From contig JADJFE010000030.1 of the NCBI GenBank assembly GCA_016708725.1, positions 186,001 through 250,000 of the forward strand: a stretch of 64,000 nt of DNA, written 5' to 3'. The DNA comes from Candidatus Aalborgicola bjergmarkensis. Its GTDB lineage: Bacteria > Pseudomonadota > Gammaproteobacteria > Burkholderiales > Burkholderiaceae_C. The notes under the pieces are model-generated. The model was given only the letters and a program-made list of their open reading frames with translations, did not search any database and was not told where the DNA came from. This document shows, in pieces, positions 8,124 through 17,038 of the stretch. The translations under genes and the position numbers were made by a program. Position 1 is the first letter of the stretch; every line of letters begins with the position of its first letter.

Positions 8124-10112
8124 TCAAAGGGACAGCTTTTCACCTTTGGCGATACTGCGCTGCACCTGCTGGTAAACGGTATTGCCTGGCTCCAGTCGCA
8201 GCGATTGGGCGATATCGTCCTCGGCTGCTGGCTTGTTACCCATGGCGGCATGGGCCAGCGCCCGGCCATAGAAAGCCAGGGCGTCCGGCTGGATTTCGAC
8301 CAATTTCTGGAAAACAGCCAATGCGTCCGCGTTGGCGTGCAGCCCCAGGCGCGCCAGGCCCAGACCCATCAGGTGGCGTGGTTCTTTGGGGTTTTGCTGC
8401 AGCAACTTTTCAAAATCCGCTACGGCATCGACAAAGCGGTGCAGTTGCATGGCCGACTCGGCACGGCGCACGTGGGCATGCGTTTGCATGTCCTGGGCCA
8501 GCGAGCCTGCAAGTGCCTTGGTGTAGCTGTCGATTGCTTCTGTCAGTTGCGTCAGGGCAAATTGCGATTCAGCGCGATGGAAATATAAAACGCTATTTTT
8601 GTAACCGATAAGCTCGGATTGCGCCAACGATGCCAGCGCATCGGCATGGCGGTTCATCGCCTGTAGCGTCACCCCTGCCTGGAATGCGGCTTCTCCCCTA
8701 TAGTCCCCCAGTTTTTGCGCCATCCGGAAGTCTGTCAGAGCCGACTCAAACGCCAGATGCTGCAGATGGTACAAACCACGGTACAAGAAGGCCCGGCTGC
8801 GTCCCACGGCGTTGGCCGGGCCGGGGATTTCATATTTTTCAATCACATCGCTCCACAGCGTCAGGTTATTTTCCTGTGAAGCTACACGTTCGATAGATAA
8901 AGCCATCAGACCAATGGCCACGACAACAACCGTTTTGTGCAGGCTTGCAGGCGAAAAACCGCTCAACAGCACGGCAATCAACGCGGGCAGCGGGATGGCC
9001 CAGAGGTACGAGCGGTACAGCACAAAGGGGTCTTGCACCCAGACGGTGGCAAACTCGCTCCAGAACAACACCAAGGGGAAAAGGAGGCATAAACCCACAA
9101 ACCCCCACACGTCCGAACGCCGCAGCACGGCCACCACCGAGGCCAGCAGCAACACGACATAAGTAATGGCCCCCAGGACGTGTGGCATGCTGGTGAGTGT
9201 CAGGGGAAACGGCGGATGCATGTCGATGGACATCCACCCCACATAGGGAAACGCCCACAGCAGTCCATAGTAAAAAAACAGGCCCGCCTCGTTGAGTATG
9301 CTCAATGCGTAGATCCGGGATGGGACACCGGACTCCTGCTTGCCCAATTCGGCCACCAGATGCCGCGAGGTTTCGTCAAACACCTGCCCCAGCACATGCG
9401 GAAAAAATTGCAGCATGAACGCCGCGCCCGCCGCCAGCACACCAGATGCCAGCGCCAGCATCACCAGCGATTGCTGCCACCTCGGGCGGCGCAGAAACAC
9501 ATACAACGGCAGACACAACCCGGCAAACAACACCGCGTGCTCTTTGGAAAAGACCGCCAATACATACAGTAGCAGCGCCGCGCCGTACCACGCCGGTTTG
9601 CGCGTCACAATCCCCTGGACAAAGGCCCAGCATGCCAGCACGCCAAACAAGGTCGCCATGAGGATGGAGCGCTGAATCAGATAGGCCACAGCGTACACCG
9701 CCACTGGATTCAAGGCGAAGAACAGCACGCCAAGCCGCAGCGCGGCAGCCTGGGAGGGCGCAAAATCTGGGTCAGCCAAGGTTTCCCTGGCGTACGCGAT
9801 CCGGGGCAGCAGCAGTGCAAACAGCTGGTGCAAGGCCCAGCAGGTTGCCAGATGCAGTGCCACATTCACGGCCCTTTGCACCGGCCAGTTTTCACCTAGC
9901 AGGGTCTGCAACCATACGAACGAGCCATAGGAAAGCAGCCGCTGCTTGAGTTGCAGCAGCGCGCCATAGCCGCCAAACACCGTGCCATCGGTCAGGCGGG
10001 CATCGTCGAAAACCAGCGCATTGCGCAACCCCGTGGCATAGACCAGGGCAACTGCCAGACACAGCGCAAGGGGGTAAACCGGAAATTTCCGGTCAGGATT
10101 GGATGGTTTCAT
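8124..10112 (-). CDS. Multi-pass membrane protein with C-terminal TPR repeats, GT-C glycosyltransferase-like
   Basis: The first 440 residues hold about ten to twelve hydrophobic segments; the first loop carries NALVFDDARL, resembling the acidic DD motif of GT-C enzymes. Residues about 470-660 contain TPR-like helices (ALTDFRMAQKLGDYRGEAAF, AVADFEKLLQQNPKEPRHLM, ALAVFQKLVEIQPDALAF). This layout is shared by TMTC-like proteins and by many bacterial TPR membrane proteins, so transfer of a sugar from a lipid carrier onto protein or glycan is possible but unproven. The ATG at 10112 was chosen; a TTG further upstream would add 28 residues without a recognised domain. The next gene starts two bases after its stop. 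Confidence 0.7.
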   Translation of the reverse strand: MKPSNPDRKFPVYPLALCLAVALVYATGLRNALVFDDARLTDGTVFGGYGALLQLKQRLLSYGSFVWLQTLLGENWPVQRAVNVALHLATCWALHQLFALLLPRIAYARETLADPDFAPSQAAALRLGVLFFALNPVAVYAVAYLIQRSILMATLFGVLACWAFVQGIVTRKPAWYGAALLLYVLAVFSKEHAVLFAGLCLPLYVFLRRPRWQQSLVMLALASGVLAAGAAFMLQFFPHVLGQVFDETSRHLVAELGKQESGVPSRIYALSILNEAGLFFYYGLLWAFPYVGWMSIDMHPPFPLTLTSMPHVLGAITYVVLLLASVVAVLRRSDVWGFVGLCLLFPLVLFWSEFATVWVQDPFVLYRSYLWAIPLPALIAVLLSGFSPASLHKTVVVVAIGLMALSIERVASQENNLTLWSDVIEKYEIPGPANAVGRSRAFLYRGLYHLQHLAFESALTDFRMAQKLGDYRGEAAFQAGVTLQAMNRHADALASLAQSELIGYKNSVLYFHRAESQFALTQLTEAIDSYTKALAGSLAQDMQTHAHVRRAESAMQLHRFVDAVADFEKLLQQNPKEPRHLMGLGLARLGLHANADALAVFQKLVEIQPDALAFYGRALAHAAMGNKPAAEDDIAQSLRLEPGNTVYQQVQRSIAKGEKLSL

Positions 10113-10202
10113 GTTGGGGTGAATCGCCTGGGAACTCAAGGCAAAAGAGGGCAAAAGTATAAGCCGATCTGTATCCTGATAAGGGTTTTCAGCCAATCAG
10201 CC

Positions 10203-10236
10203 TGTATGGCTTATGGATACTGCGGAGGAAGCTATC
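10203..10236 (-). repeat. Dispersed repeat, copy 5
   Basis: Minus-strand reading ATAGCTTCCTCCGCAGTATC, then a CATAAGCCATACA tail. It lies between the membrane protein and the MmeI-like gene, in the divergent gap. Confidence 0.65.
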
Positions 10237-10295
10237 TTTTTTGAATAAGGCTACACTCTGCCAAAATCCCCGTCGCAGCATACCCCACACGCCCC

Positions 10296-12523
10296 ATGCC
10301 CTTATCCTGGAACGAAATCAAATCGCGCGCCCTGGCGTTCTCCAAAGATTGGGCCGACGCCAGCAACGAGGACGCGCAGGCCAAGCCCTTCCTGATTGCG
10401 TTTTTTGAGGTATTCGGCATCACCAACAAGCGCATTGCCAGCTTCGAGCATGCGGTTAAAAAATACGGCGGTGGCGCGGGCTACGTCGATTTGTTCTGGC
10501 CCGGCATTTTGCTCATCGAGATGAAGTCGCGCGGCAAGAGTCTGGATCGGGCGTATACCCAGGCGCTGGACTACTTTCCCGGAATACCTGAGCGCGATTT
10601 GCCCCGCCATGTGCTGGTGTGCGACTTTGCGCACTTTCGGCTCTACGACCTCCTCAACAACACGGTGTCCGAATGCGCCTTGGCCGAATTGCACCAGCAT
10701 GTGCGGTTGTTTGGTTTTATCGCGGGCTACCAGACGCAAGTCATACGGCCGCAAGACCCGATCAACATCGACGCCGCCAAACGCATGGGGCGGCTGCACG
10801 ATGCGCTCAAGGCCATTGGCTATGGGGGGCGTCCGCTGGAGCTGTACCTGGTGCGGCTGCTGTTTTGCCTGTTTGCCGAGGACACAGGCATCTTTGAAAA
10901 ACGCCAGTTTCAGGATTACATCGAGCAGCGCACCCATGCCGACGGCTCCGATCTGGCGCACCATCTGGCAACGCTGTTTCATGTGCTCAATACGTCGCAT
11001 GAGAACCGCCTGAAAAATCTGGACGAGCAACTGGCGGCATTTGCCTACATCAACGGCAAGCTGTTTGAGCTGTTGCTGCCGCCTGCGGGTTTTGACACTG
11101 CCATGCGCGAGGCGTTGCTGGACCTGTGCGGACTCGACTGGAGCCGCATCTCCCCGGCCATTTTTGGCTCTCTGTTCCAGAGCATCATGGACGACAAGGC
11201 GCGGCGCAATCTGGGCGCGCACTACACCAGCGAGGAAAACATCCAAAGGCTCATCAAGTCGCTGTTTCTGGATGCGCTGTGGGTCGAGTTCGAGAAAATC
11301 CGTAAAAACCGTAACCGTTTGTTTGAATTTCACAAAAAACTGCGCACGCTGCATTTTCTCGATCCGGCTTGTGGCTGCGGCAATTTTCTGGTCATCACCT
11401 ACCGCGAGTTGCGCCTCTTGGAGTTGGAAGTCTTGCGCGCGGCGTACAGCGGCGGGCAAATGGCGCTGGATGTACATCAGTTGATAGCGGTCGATGTGGA
11501 TCAGTTTTACGGCTTCGAGATCGAGGATTTCCCGGCGCAAATTGCCCAGGTGGCGCTGTGGCTCACCGACCACCAGATGAACATCAAGGTCAGCGAGGAG
11601 TTTGGCGCCTACTTTGCGCGCATTCCCTTGACGCACAGCGCGACCATCGTGCACGGCAACGCGCTGCAACTCGACTGGAATGCAGTGCTGCCGGCAACGG
11701 CTTGCAGCTATGTGCTGGGCAATCCGCCGTTTGTGGGACACCACTACCAAAACAAAGAACAAAAAGACGATCAATGCCGGGTAATGGCGGCCATTCCAGC
11801 GCACGGTGTACTCGATTTTGTGGCGAACTGGTACGTCAAAACTGTGGATTACCTGCGTATGAATGTGGAAATTTTTGCGGGCTTCGTTTCTACCAACTTC
11901 ATTTGCCAAGGCGAGCAGGTAAGCATCCTGTGGGGCTACTTGTTGGCACAAGGCGTGCGAATTAACTTTGCACACCGCACGTTTCGCTGGAGCAACGAGG
12001 CATCCGGCAAAGCAGCCGTTCATTGCGTGATCGTGGGCTTCGCTCTCAAAAATGGTTCGGATAAAACGATTTATGAGTACGCTGAGATGGCTGGTGAACC
12101 GCATCCGTTGGTCGCAAAAATATCAATCCCTATCTGATCGATGCTCCCGATATTGTGTTGCCAACCCGCTCAGTGCCAATTAGTCCGGTTCCGGCGATGC
12201 GTTGGGGTAACAAACCCACAGATGGCGGACACCTTTTGTTTACTGAGACGGCACTTCACGCCTTCTTGCAAGCCGAACCCAAGGCAAGGCAGCTTATCAG
12301 GCCATTTATCAGTGGTGGCGATTTCATTGATGGGATCAGACGCTATTGTCTTTGGCTGGTTGATGTATCTCCCGCCGAACTGCGCAGCTTGCCCCGAGTG
12401 CTCGAACGCATCGAAGCTGTTCGCCAGTTTCGCAGTGAAAGCAAAGCACCATCCACCCAAGCCTATGCCGCATATCCCACGCGCTTTCGACAGCTTGCGC
12501 AACCCACAACCACTTATTGGTGA
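10296..12523 (+). pseudogene. MmeI-like fused restriction endonuclease/DNA methyltransferase, frameshifted and truncated
   Basis: The first 613 codons encode an MmeI-type enzyme: a nuclease site D-x-ExK (YVDLFWPGILLIEMKSRGKS), a helical linker, methyltransferase motif I (FLDPACGCGNF) and motif IV (LGNPPFVGHHY). The frame ends at 12137, but a second frame carries on the family sequence (NINPYLIDAPDIVLPTRS, then DGGHLLFTE and RYCLWLVD) to 12523. The two frames join at an A5 run (12116-12120); six A residues would restore one protein. The family sequence then stops at TRFRQLAQPTTTY, where the target-recognition domain should continue, and Rpn-like sequence begins. The gene is therefore damaged twice, and specific cleavage or modification is unlikely. 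A sequencing error could explain the A-run change but not the lost C-terminus. Confidence 0.85.
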
Positions 12524-12914
12524 GATTGATGCTTGGACGGAGCAGAATCAGCCACTCAAGCGCGCCCTTGCCGAGTGGCTACGCAGCATTTTCATGCGCC
12601 ACAGTTCCTACAATATGCTGCTACCGGAAGTGCAAACCTTGAAGGAGATCGATATGGCACTGGCAGACCGCATAACCCAATGGGCTGAATCGTACAAAGC
12701 ACAGGGCGTACAGGTTGGCTTGTTGCAAGGCCGCCGGGTAGAGGCGTTGTCCATGCTGGAGCGCTTGCTGCAACGTCGTTTTGGTGATATTCCCCCAGCG
12801 GTGCATGAACGCTTGCAATCGGCTTCGGCAGAGGGTATCGAGGCATGGTTTGACCGGGCCATCACCGCGTCTTCATTATTCGCAGTGTTTGACGAGAGCC
12901 TCCCAAATCATTGA
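12524..12914 (+). pseudogene. C-terminal fragment of an Rpn-family / DUF4351 protein
   Basis: Translation in frame with 12141 gives IGEIDAWTEQNQPLKRALAE, then VQVGLLQGRRVEALSMLERL, and a DUF4351-like end (LLQRRFGDIPPAVHERLQSA, then SLFAVFDE). The same C-terminal pattern (LTRRFG, LEEVFDE) ends the Rpn gene at 43954-44913. The N-terminal nuclease domain is missing; the fragment starts exactly where the MmeI-like sequence ends (near 12520). The open frame runs back to 12141, but that part is a shadow of the MmeI frame. An internal start (for example the ATG at 12654) might still yield a short peptide. Confidence 0.7.
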
Positions 12915-12931
12915 GAGCTGCTTGCGCCGTC

Positions 12932-12978
12932 ATGCCATTATCCTGGAGCGAAATTAAATCGCGCGCCCAGCGCTTTGA
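12932..12978 (+). pseudogene. Duplicated 5' end of the MmeI-like gene
   Basis: The bases encode MPLSWSEIKSRAQRF, nearly the same as the start of the gene at 10296 (MPLSWNEIKSRALAF). Homology stops after about 45 bp. It forms a direct repeat some 2.6 kb from the original and precedes the DUF2442 gene. Confidence 0.7.
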
Positions 12979-13010
12979 GCCGCTGGATCGCATTCAAGGA
13001 GTAGACCGTG

Positions 13011-13259
13011 ATGAAAGTACTAAATATCCGCATCTTGGATGCCTTGCGGCTGGAATTGGACTTCAGCGACCATACCCAAGGCGTATTCGATGCCGCTGCC
13101 TACCTCGCCACCCGTTCCGGCCCGCTGCTGGACAGGTTGCACGACCCGGCCTATTTCTCCCGCGTTTTTATCGATGCCGGGGCTTTATGCTGGCCTAATG
13201 GACTGGAGATTTCCCCTGCCAGAGTCCGTGATCTGACGACAATTCACACAGTTGCTTGA
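13011..13259 (+). CDS. DUF2442 domain protein
   Basis: The 82-aa protein (MKVLNIRILDALRLELDFSD, then SRVFIDAGALCWPNGLEISP) has the strand-rich DUF2442 pattern, ending with the typical LCWPNGLEI segment. Genes of this family often pair with a DUF4160 gene in toxin-antitoxin-like pairs; no DUF4160 gene is present here, so the gene seems orphaned. The start ATG follows AAGGAG by nine bases; a GTG one codon upstream is possible. Its neighbours are a truncated MmeI start and an insertion-sequence remnant, so it sits in a decayed accessory patch. Confidence 0.8.
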   Translation: MKVLNIRILDALRLELDFSDHTQGVFDAAAYLATRSGPLLDRLHDPAYFSRVFIDAGALCWPNGLEISPARVRDLTTIHTVA

Positions 13260-13346
13260 ACACATTTGGCCACAAGGGCGCCAACACCGATGCTGCGCGC
13301 GGTAGTTGAGCTGGTTGCATGCCTTTTTGGATAAAACTCTGAAATT

Positions 13347-13383
13347 TATAGCTGCTCCCGCAAGTCCTACGAGGGCTGTAGCC
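13347..13383 (+). repeat. Dispersed repeat, copy 6
   Basis: TATAGCTGCTCCCGCAAGTC followed by GAGGGCTGTAGCC. The ends can pair as an imperfect hairpin. This is one of the best copies and was used to judge the others. Confidence 0.8.
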
Positions 13384-13429
13384 CGATTTTTCTGCAAAGT
13401 TTGACTTGCAGTTTGCACAGCTTTTGGGT

Positions 13430-13770
13430 GTGTCGTCCTTCAGGGCGGGGTCAAGAGCGCGGACAGCGAAGCTGGCCTTGTGTTTTGTGTGTGTCATAAT
13501 TTGCTTGTCGCAAGACCTATGGCGGGATACGCCAAAAGTAATGCTTGTGGAGCGAATGTGAGACCTGGGGGAGCATGGCGTCGGCTCAAAGCCGTAAAGC
13601 TCCCCACTGCGGGAGCTAACGGCAATAACCAAGCCATGCACCCCTGGGCAGTCGTGTTGAAGCAAGAACCCACCGAAGTGACTATGTGTGAGGTAACTCA
13701 TGTTTAGCACCGTAGGAATCCCCGTCCTTTAGGGCGGGGAGGATGTCAAAGTACCCCTATCCACCCATTG
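13430..13770 (+). mobile_element. IS200/IS605-type remnant with tnpB C-terminal end
   Basis: Between the DUF2442 gene and xseB lie 568 bp without an intact gene. A plus-strand frame from 13480 to 13707 ends in ACGANVRPGG and KQEPTEVT, like the tail of IS605-type TnpB proteins. It is followed by an end-like stem-loop with CCCCGTCC / TTTAGGGCGGGG at 13722-13740 and GATGTCAA. A related sequence (CGTCCTTCAGGGCGGGGTCA) lies at 13434-13453 and may be the other end. The catalytic part of TnpB is absent, so the element is dead. The 3' end of live relatives also encodes the guide RNA; only part of such a region could survive here. A long minus-strand frame across this stretch is not credible. Confidence 0.55.
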
Positions 13771-13827
13771 CCCGGTGGGTGAAGCGATAAAATCTGGCCT
13801 TTGCCGCCTTTGCCATTTTTCGCCCCC

Positions 13828-14109
13828 ATGCCAAAACCCCGCGTTACCGTAGCCCCCGCCCCTGTTGCCGCGCAAACAGAGCAATCAGCGCAAGATGCGG
13901 CACCACCTGTCAGCTACGAAGCCGCCCTGGGCGAACTGGAGGCGCTGGTTGCGCGGCTGGAGTCTGGTGAGCTGCCGCTGGATCAGCTGCTTGCGGGCTA
14001 CCAACGTGGCTCAGGACTGTTGCAGTTTTGCCGTGACAAGCTGCAGGCCGTGGAAGACCAGATCAAGGTGCTTGATGGGGACGCACTCAAGGTCTGGAAG
14101 CCACAATGA
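13828..14109 (+). CDS. xseB: Exodeoxyribonuclease VII small subunit
   Basis: The 93-aa protein has an Ala/Pro-rich start and then the XseB fold (SYEAALGELEALVARLESGE, GYQRGSGLLQFCRDKLQAVE). It binds XseA to form exonuclease VII, which degrades single-stranded DNA. The ATG at 13828 was chosen over a TTG at 13801. The stop overlaps the start of ispA (ATGA), and the order xseB-ispA-dxs is a common isoprenoid operon in proteobacteria. Confidence 0.93.
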   Translation: MPKPRVTVAPAPVAAQTEQSAQDAAPPVSYEAALGELEALVARLESGELPLDQLLAGYQRGSGLLQFCRDKLQAVEDQIKVLDGDALKVWKPQ

Positions 14110-15038
14110 GCAACCACTTCGACTTTGATGCCTGGTGCCGGGTGCGGCTGGCGCAGGTGGAGCAGGCGCTTGATAGCTGGGTGAACACCGACCCTGCACC
14201 CGAATTCGACCATCAGGCCCCGGCACAACTGCTCCAGGCCATGCGTTATGCCGTGCTCGATGGCGGTAAACGCCTGCGCCCGCTGCTGGTATTGGCCGCG
14301 CACGAGGCGGTTTGTGGTGCCACCGGAGGAGTCCATGCCCCTGCCGCACTGCGCGCTGCCTGCGCCGTGGAGCTTATTCATGCGTATTCGCTGGTACACG
14401 ATGACATGCCGTGCATGGACAATGATGTCTTGCGCCGAGGCAAGCCCACGGTGCATGTGCAGTTTGGCGAAGCCAGCGCCTTGCTGGCTGGGGATGCGCT
14501 GCAAGCCCTGGCGTTTGAATTGCTGACACCACGCGATGGTTCGGTTCCTGAGGCTATGCAGGCCCGCTTGTGCGCCTTGCTGGCGCGCGCCGCAGGCAGC
14601 GCGGGTATGGCGGGTGGTCAGGCTATTGATCTGGCCAGTGTTGGCTTGCCGCTGAATGAGGCCCAACTGCGCGCGATGCATGAACGCAAAACGGGTGCCT
14701 TGCTGCAAGCCAGCGTCATGATGGGGACGCAGTGCGGTTTGGCCGACGCACAAGCCTGGCAGGCCTTGCAGACCTATGGATCGGCGCTGGGCCTGGCTTT
14801 TCAGGTCGTGGACGATATTCTGGATGTGACTGCCGACTCGGCGACCCTGGGCAAAACCGTCGGCAAAGATGCCAACGACAATAAACCAACCTATGTCTCC
14901 CTCATGGGGCTGTCCGCCAGCATAGACTATGCCCAAAACCTGCTGGTCCAGGCACTGGATGCGCTGCAGAGCAGCGGTCTGCAACAAACGCAAGCGCTTG
15001 CTGCACTGGCCAGGATGGTGGTCAACCGCAAGAGCTGA
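14106..15038 (+). CDS. ispA: Polyprenyl (farnesyl) diphosphate synthase
   Basis: The 310-aa protein has both aspartate-rich motifs of trans-prenyltransferases, DDMPCMDND and DDILD, plus LDGGKRLRPLL and GGQAIDL. It joins dimethylallyl diphosphate with two isopentenyl diphosphates to give farnesyl diphosphate for quinones and the undecaprenyl carrier. Its start overlaps the xseB stop by four bases, so translation is probably coupled. dxs follows after 65 bp. The length fits the family. Confidence 0.94.
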   Translation: MSNHFDFDAWCRVRLAQVEQALDSWVNTDPAPEFDHQAPAQLLQAMRYAVLDGGKRLRPLLVLAAHEAVCGATGGVHAPAALRAACAVELIHAYSLVHDDMPCMDNDVLRRGKPTVHVQFGEASALLAGDALQALAFELLTPRDGSVPEAMQARLCALLARAAGSAGMAGGQAIDLASVGLPLNEAQLRAMHERKTGALLQASVMMGTQCGLADAQAWQALQTYGSALGLAFQVVDDILDVTADSATLGKTVGKDANDNKPTYVSLMGLSASIDYAQNLLVQALDALQSSGLQQTQALAALARMVVNRKS

Positions 15039-15055
15039 TTTTGATAAAACGAGAC

Positions 15056-15088
15056 TGTAGGCCCCTATAAACAAGCGGAGACAGCTAT
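15056..15088 (-). repeat. Dispersed repeat, copy 7 (diverged)
   Basis: Minus-strand reading ATAGCTGTCTCCGCTTGTTT, then a TATAGGGGCCTACA tail. It ends 15 bp before the dxs start codon and so would form most of the leader between ispA and dxs. Confidence 0.55.
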
Positions 15089-15103
15089 ATAAACAATAGC
15101 ATT

Positions 15104-16996
15104 ATGCCCAAAGACACATACCCTTTGCTGCACACCATAGACAGTCCCGACGACTTGCGTCGGCTGGCGCGTGAGCAGTTGCGTGCCTTGAGCGATGAGC
15201 TGCGCGGCTTTTTGCTCGACAGTGTGGCCAAGACCGGCGGCCACCTCAGCTCCAACCTGGGAACGGTGGAGCTGACCGTGGCATTGCACTACGTGTACAA
15301 CACACCCCATGACCGGCTGGTGTGGGACGTGGGCCACCAGACGTATCCGCACAAGATTCTCACGGGTCGCAGAGACCGCATGGGCACGTTGCGCCAGTTT
15401 CGGGGACTCAGTGGCTTTCCGCAACGCGCGGAAAGTGCCTTCGACACCTTTGGCACCGCGCACTCCAGCACCTCGATTTCCGCAGCGCTGGGCATGGCGC
15501 TGGCTGCCAGGCTGCAAGGGCAGGAGCGGCACACTGTAGCCATCATTGGCGATGGTGCGATGACTGCCGGAATGGCATTCGAAGCCCTGAACAATGCCGG
15601 TGTATCCGACTGCAATCTGCTGGTGATCCTCAACGACAACGACATGAGTATCAGCCCGGCGGTGGGTGCTCTGAACCGCTATCTGGCCCAGCTCCTGAGC
15701 GGGCGCTTTTATGCGGCGGCCAAAAACGTCAGCAAGTCCGTCCTCAAGGGTGCGCCCCCGCTCTTCGAGCTGGCCAAGCGCCTGGAGGAACATGCCAAGG
15801 GGATGGTGATACCGGCAACGCTGTTCGAAAAATTCGGTTTTAACTACATTGGCCCGATTGACGGACACGATCTGGACTCGCTGATCCCCACGCTGGAAAA
15901 CATCAAGCTGCTCAAGGGGCCGCAATTTCTGCACGTGGTCACCAAAAAAGGGCAGGGTTACAAGCTGGCCGAGGCCGACCCGGTGTCCTACCACGGCCCC
16001 GGAAAGTTCGACCCGAAGGTCGGCTTGCAAACGCCCGCCGTGGCGCCTAAAACCACCTTTACCCAGGTATTTGGCGAGTGGCTGTGCGACATGGCGGCAC
16101 ATGACCGCCGCCTGATTGGCATCACTCCGGCCATGCGCGAAGGTTCCGGTCTGGTGGAGTTTGAACAGCGTTTCCCGACACGTTATTTTGACGTGGGCAT
16201 CGCCGAGCAGCACGCCGTCACCTTCGCCGCCGGTCTGGCGTGCGAGGGTTTAAAGCCCGTGGTGGCCATTTACTCCACCTTCTTGCAACGGGCCTATGAC
16301 CAACTGATTCACGACGTAGCCATCCAGAACCTGCCGGTGGTATTTGCGCTGGACCGTGCCGGACTGGTCGGCTCGGACGGTGCCACGCACGCCGGAGCGT
16401 ACGACATCGCTTTCCTGCGCTGCATCCCCAATATGAGCATTGCCTGTCCCGCAGACGAAAACGAATGCCGCCAGTTGCTCAGTACGGCGTTTGCGCAAAA
16501 CCATCCGGTGGCCGTGCGTTACCCGCGCGGTGCGGGCGCAGGCGTGGCTGTGCAGACCGGGCTACAGGGTTTGCCCTTTGCCAAGGGCGAAATCCGCCGC
16601 AAGGGCAATGCCAACAGCACCAACTCCATTGCCATTCTGGTTTTTGGCACCCTGCTGTATCCGGCGCTGGAGGCAGCACAGGCGCTGGATGTGACCGTGG
16701 TCAATATGCGCTGGGTCAAACCGCTGGATACGGCACTGCTCCTGAGCGTGGCGCGTACCCACCAGGCCCTGGTCACCGTCGAGGAAGGGTGCGTTTCGGG
16801 CGGAGCCGGTAGCGCCGTGGCCGAAGCCCTGCAAGCCGCAGGGATCAATATGTCCATTTTGCACCTGGGCCTGGACGATGCCTTTATCGAGCATGGCGAT
16901 CCGGCGCGCTTGATGAGCCTGCAAGGCCTGGATGCAGCGGGCATACAAGCCACCATCACCAGGCGCTTCGGTGAGCGTGTAAAGTCCGGCGCCTGA
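15104..16996 (+). CDS. dxs: 1-deoxy-D-xylulose-5-phosphate synthase
   Basis: The 630-aa enzyme condenses pyruvate and glyceraldehyde 3-phosphate to start the MEP isoprenoid pathway, feeding ispA upstream. Visible motifs are GGHLSSNLGTVELTVALHYV, the thiamine diphosphate site GDGAMTAGMAFEALNNAG, PIDGHD, and the transketolase pyrimidine-binding region FDVGIAEQHAVTFAAGLAC. Length and domain order match Dxs. The ATG at 15104 was taken; no clear ribosome site is seen because repeat copy 7 lies just upstream. Confidence 0.96.
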   Translation: MPKDTYPLLHTIDSPDDLRRLAREQLRALSDELRGFLLDSVAKTGGHLSSNLGTVELTVALHYVYNTPHDRLVWDVGHQTYPHKILTGRRDRMGTLRQFRGLSGFPQRAESAFDTFGTAHSSTSISAALGMALAARLQGQERHTVAIIGDGAMTAGMAFEALNNAGVSDCNLLVILNDNDMSISPAVGALNRYLAQLLSGRFYAAAKNVSKSVLKGAPPLFELAKRLEEHAKGMVIPATLFEKFGFNYIGPIDGHDLDSLIPTLENIKLLKGPQFLHVVTKKGQGYKLAEADPVSYHGPGKFDPKVGLQTPAVAPKTTFTQVFGEWLCDMAAHDRRLIGITPAMREGSGLVEFEQRFPTRYFDVGIAEQHAVTFAAGLACEGLKPVVAIYSTFLQRAYDQLIHDVAIQNLPVVFALDRAGLVGSDGATHAGAYDIAFLRCIPNMSIACPADENECRQLLSTAFAQNHPVAVRYPRGAGAGVAVQTGLQGLPFAKGEIRRKGNANSTNSIAILVFGTLLYPALEAAQALDVTVVNMRWVKPLDTALLLSVARTHQALVTVEEGCVSGGAGSAVAEALQAAGINMSILHLGLDDAFIEHGDPARLMSLQGLDAAGIQATITRRFGERVKSGA

Positions 16997-17038
16997 AACA
17001 ATACCCCCCCTTTAACACCCCATTTGGAGAGTAGTCCC

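Noticed and set aside
10302..12104. Long open frame (about 600 codons) on the minus strand
   Set aside because: It lies exactly opposite the MmeI-like gene, whose domains are clear; the antisense protein is Arg/Gln/Val-rich without known motifs. High-GC codon bias leaves such frames open.
13195..13710. 171-codon minus-strand frame between the DUF2442 gene and xseB
   Set aside because: It runs opposite the tnpB tail and through repeat copy 6, which makes a conserved protein unlikely.
13998..15074. 358-codon minus-strand frame
   Set aside because: It is the shadow of ispA, which has both Asp-rich motifs.
15065..16213. 382-codon minus-strand frame
   Set aside because: It is antisense to dxs and has no family resemblance.
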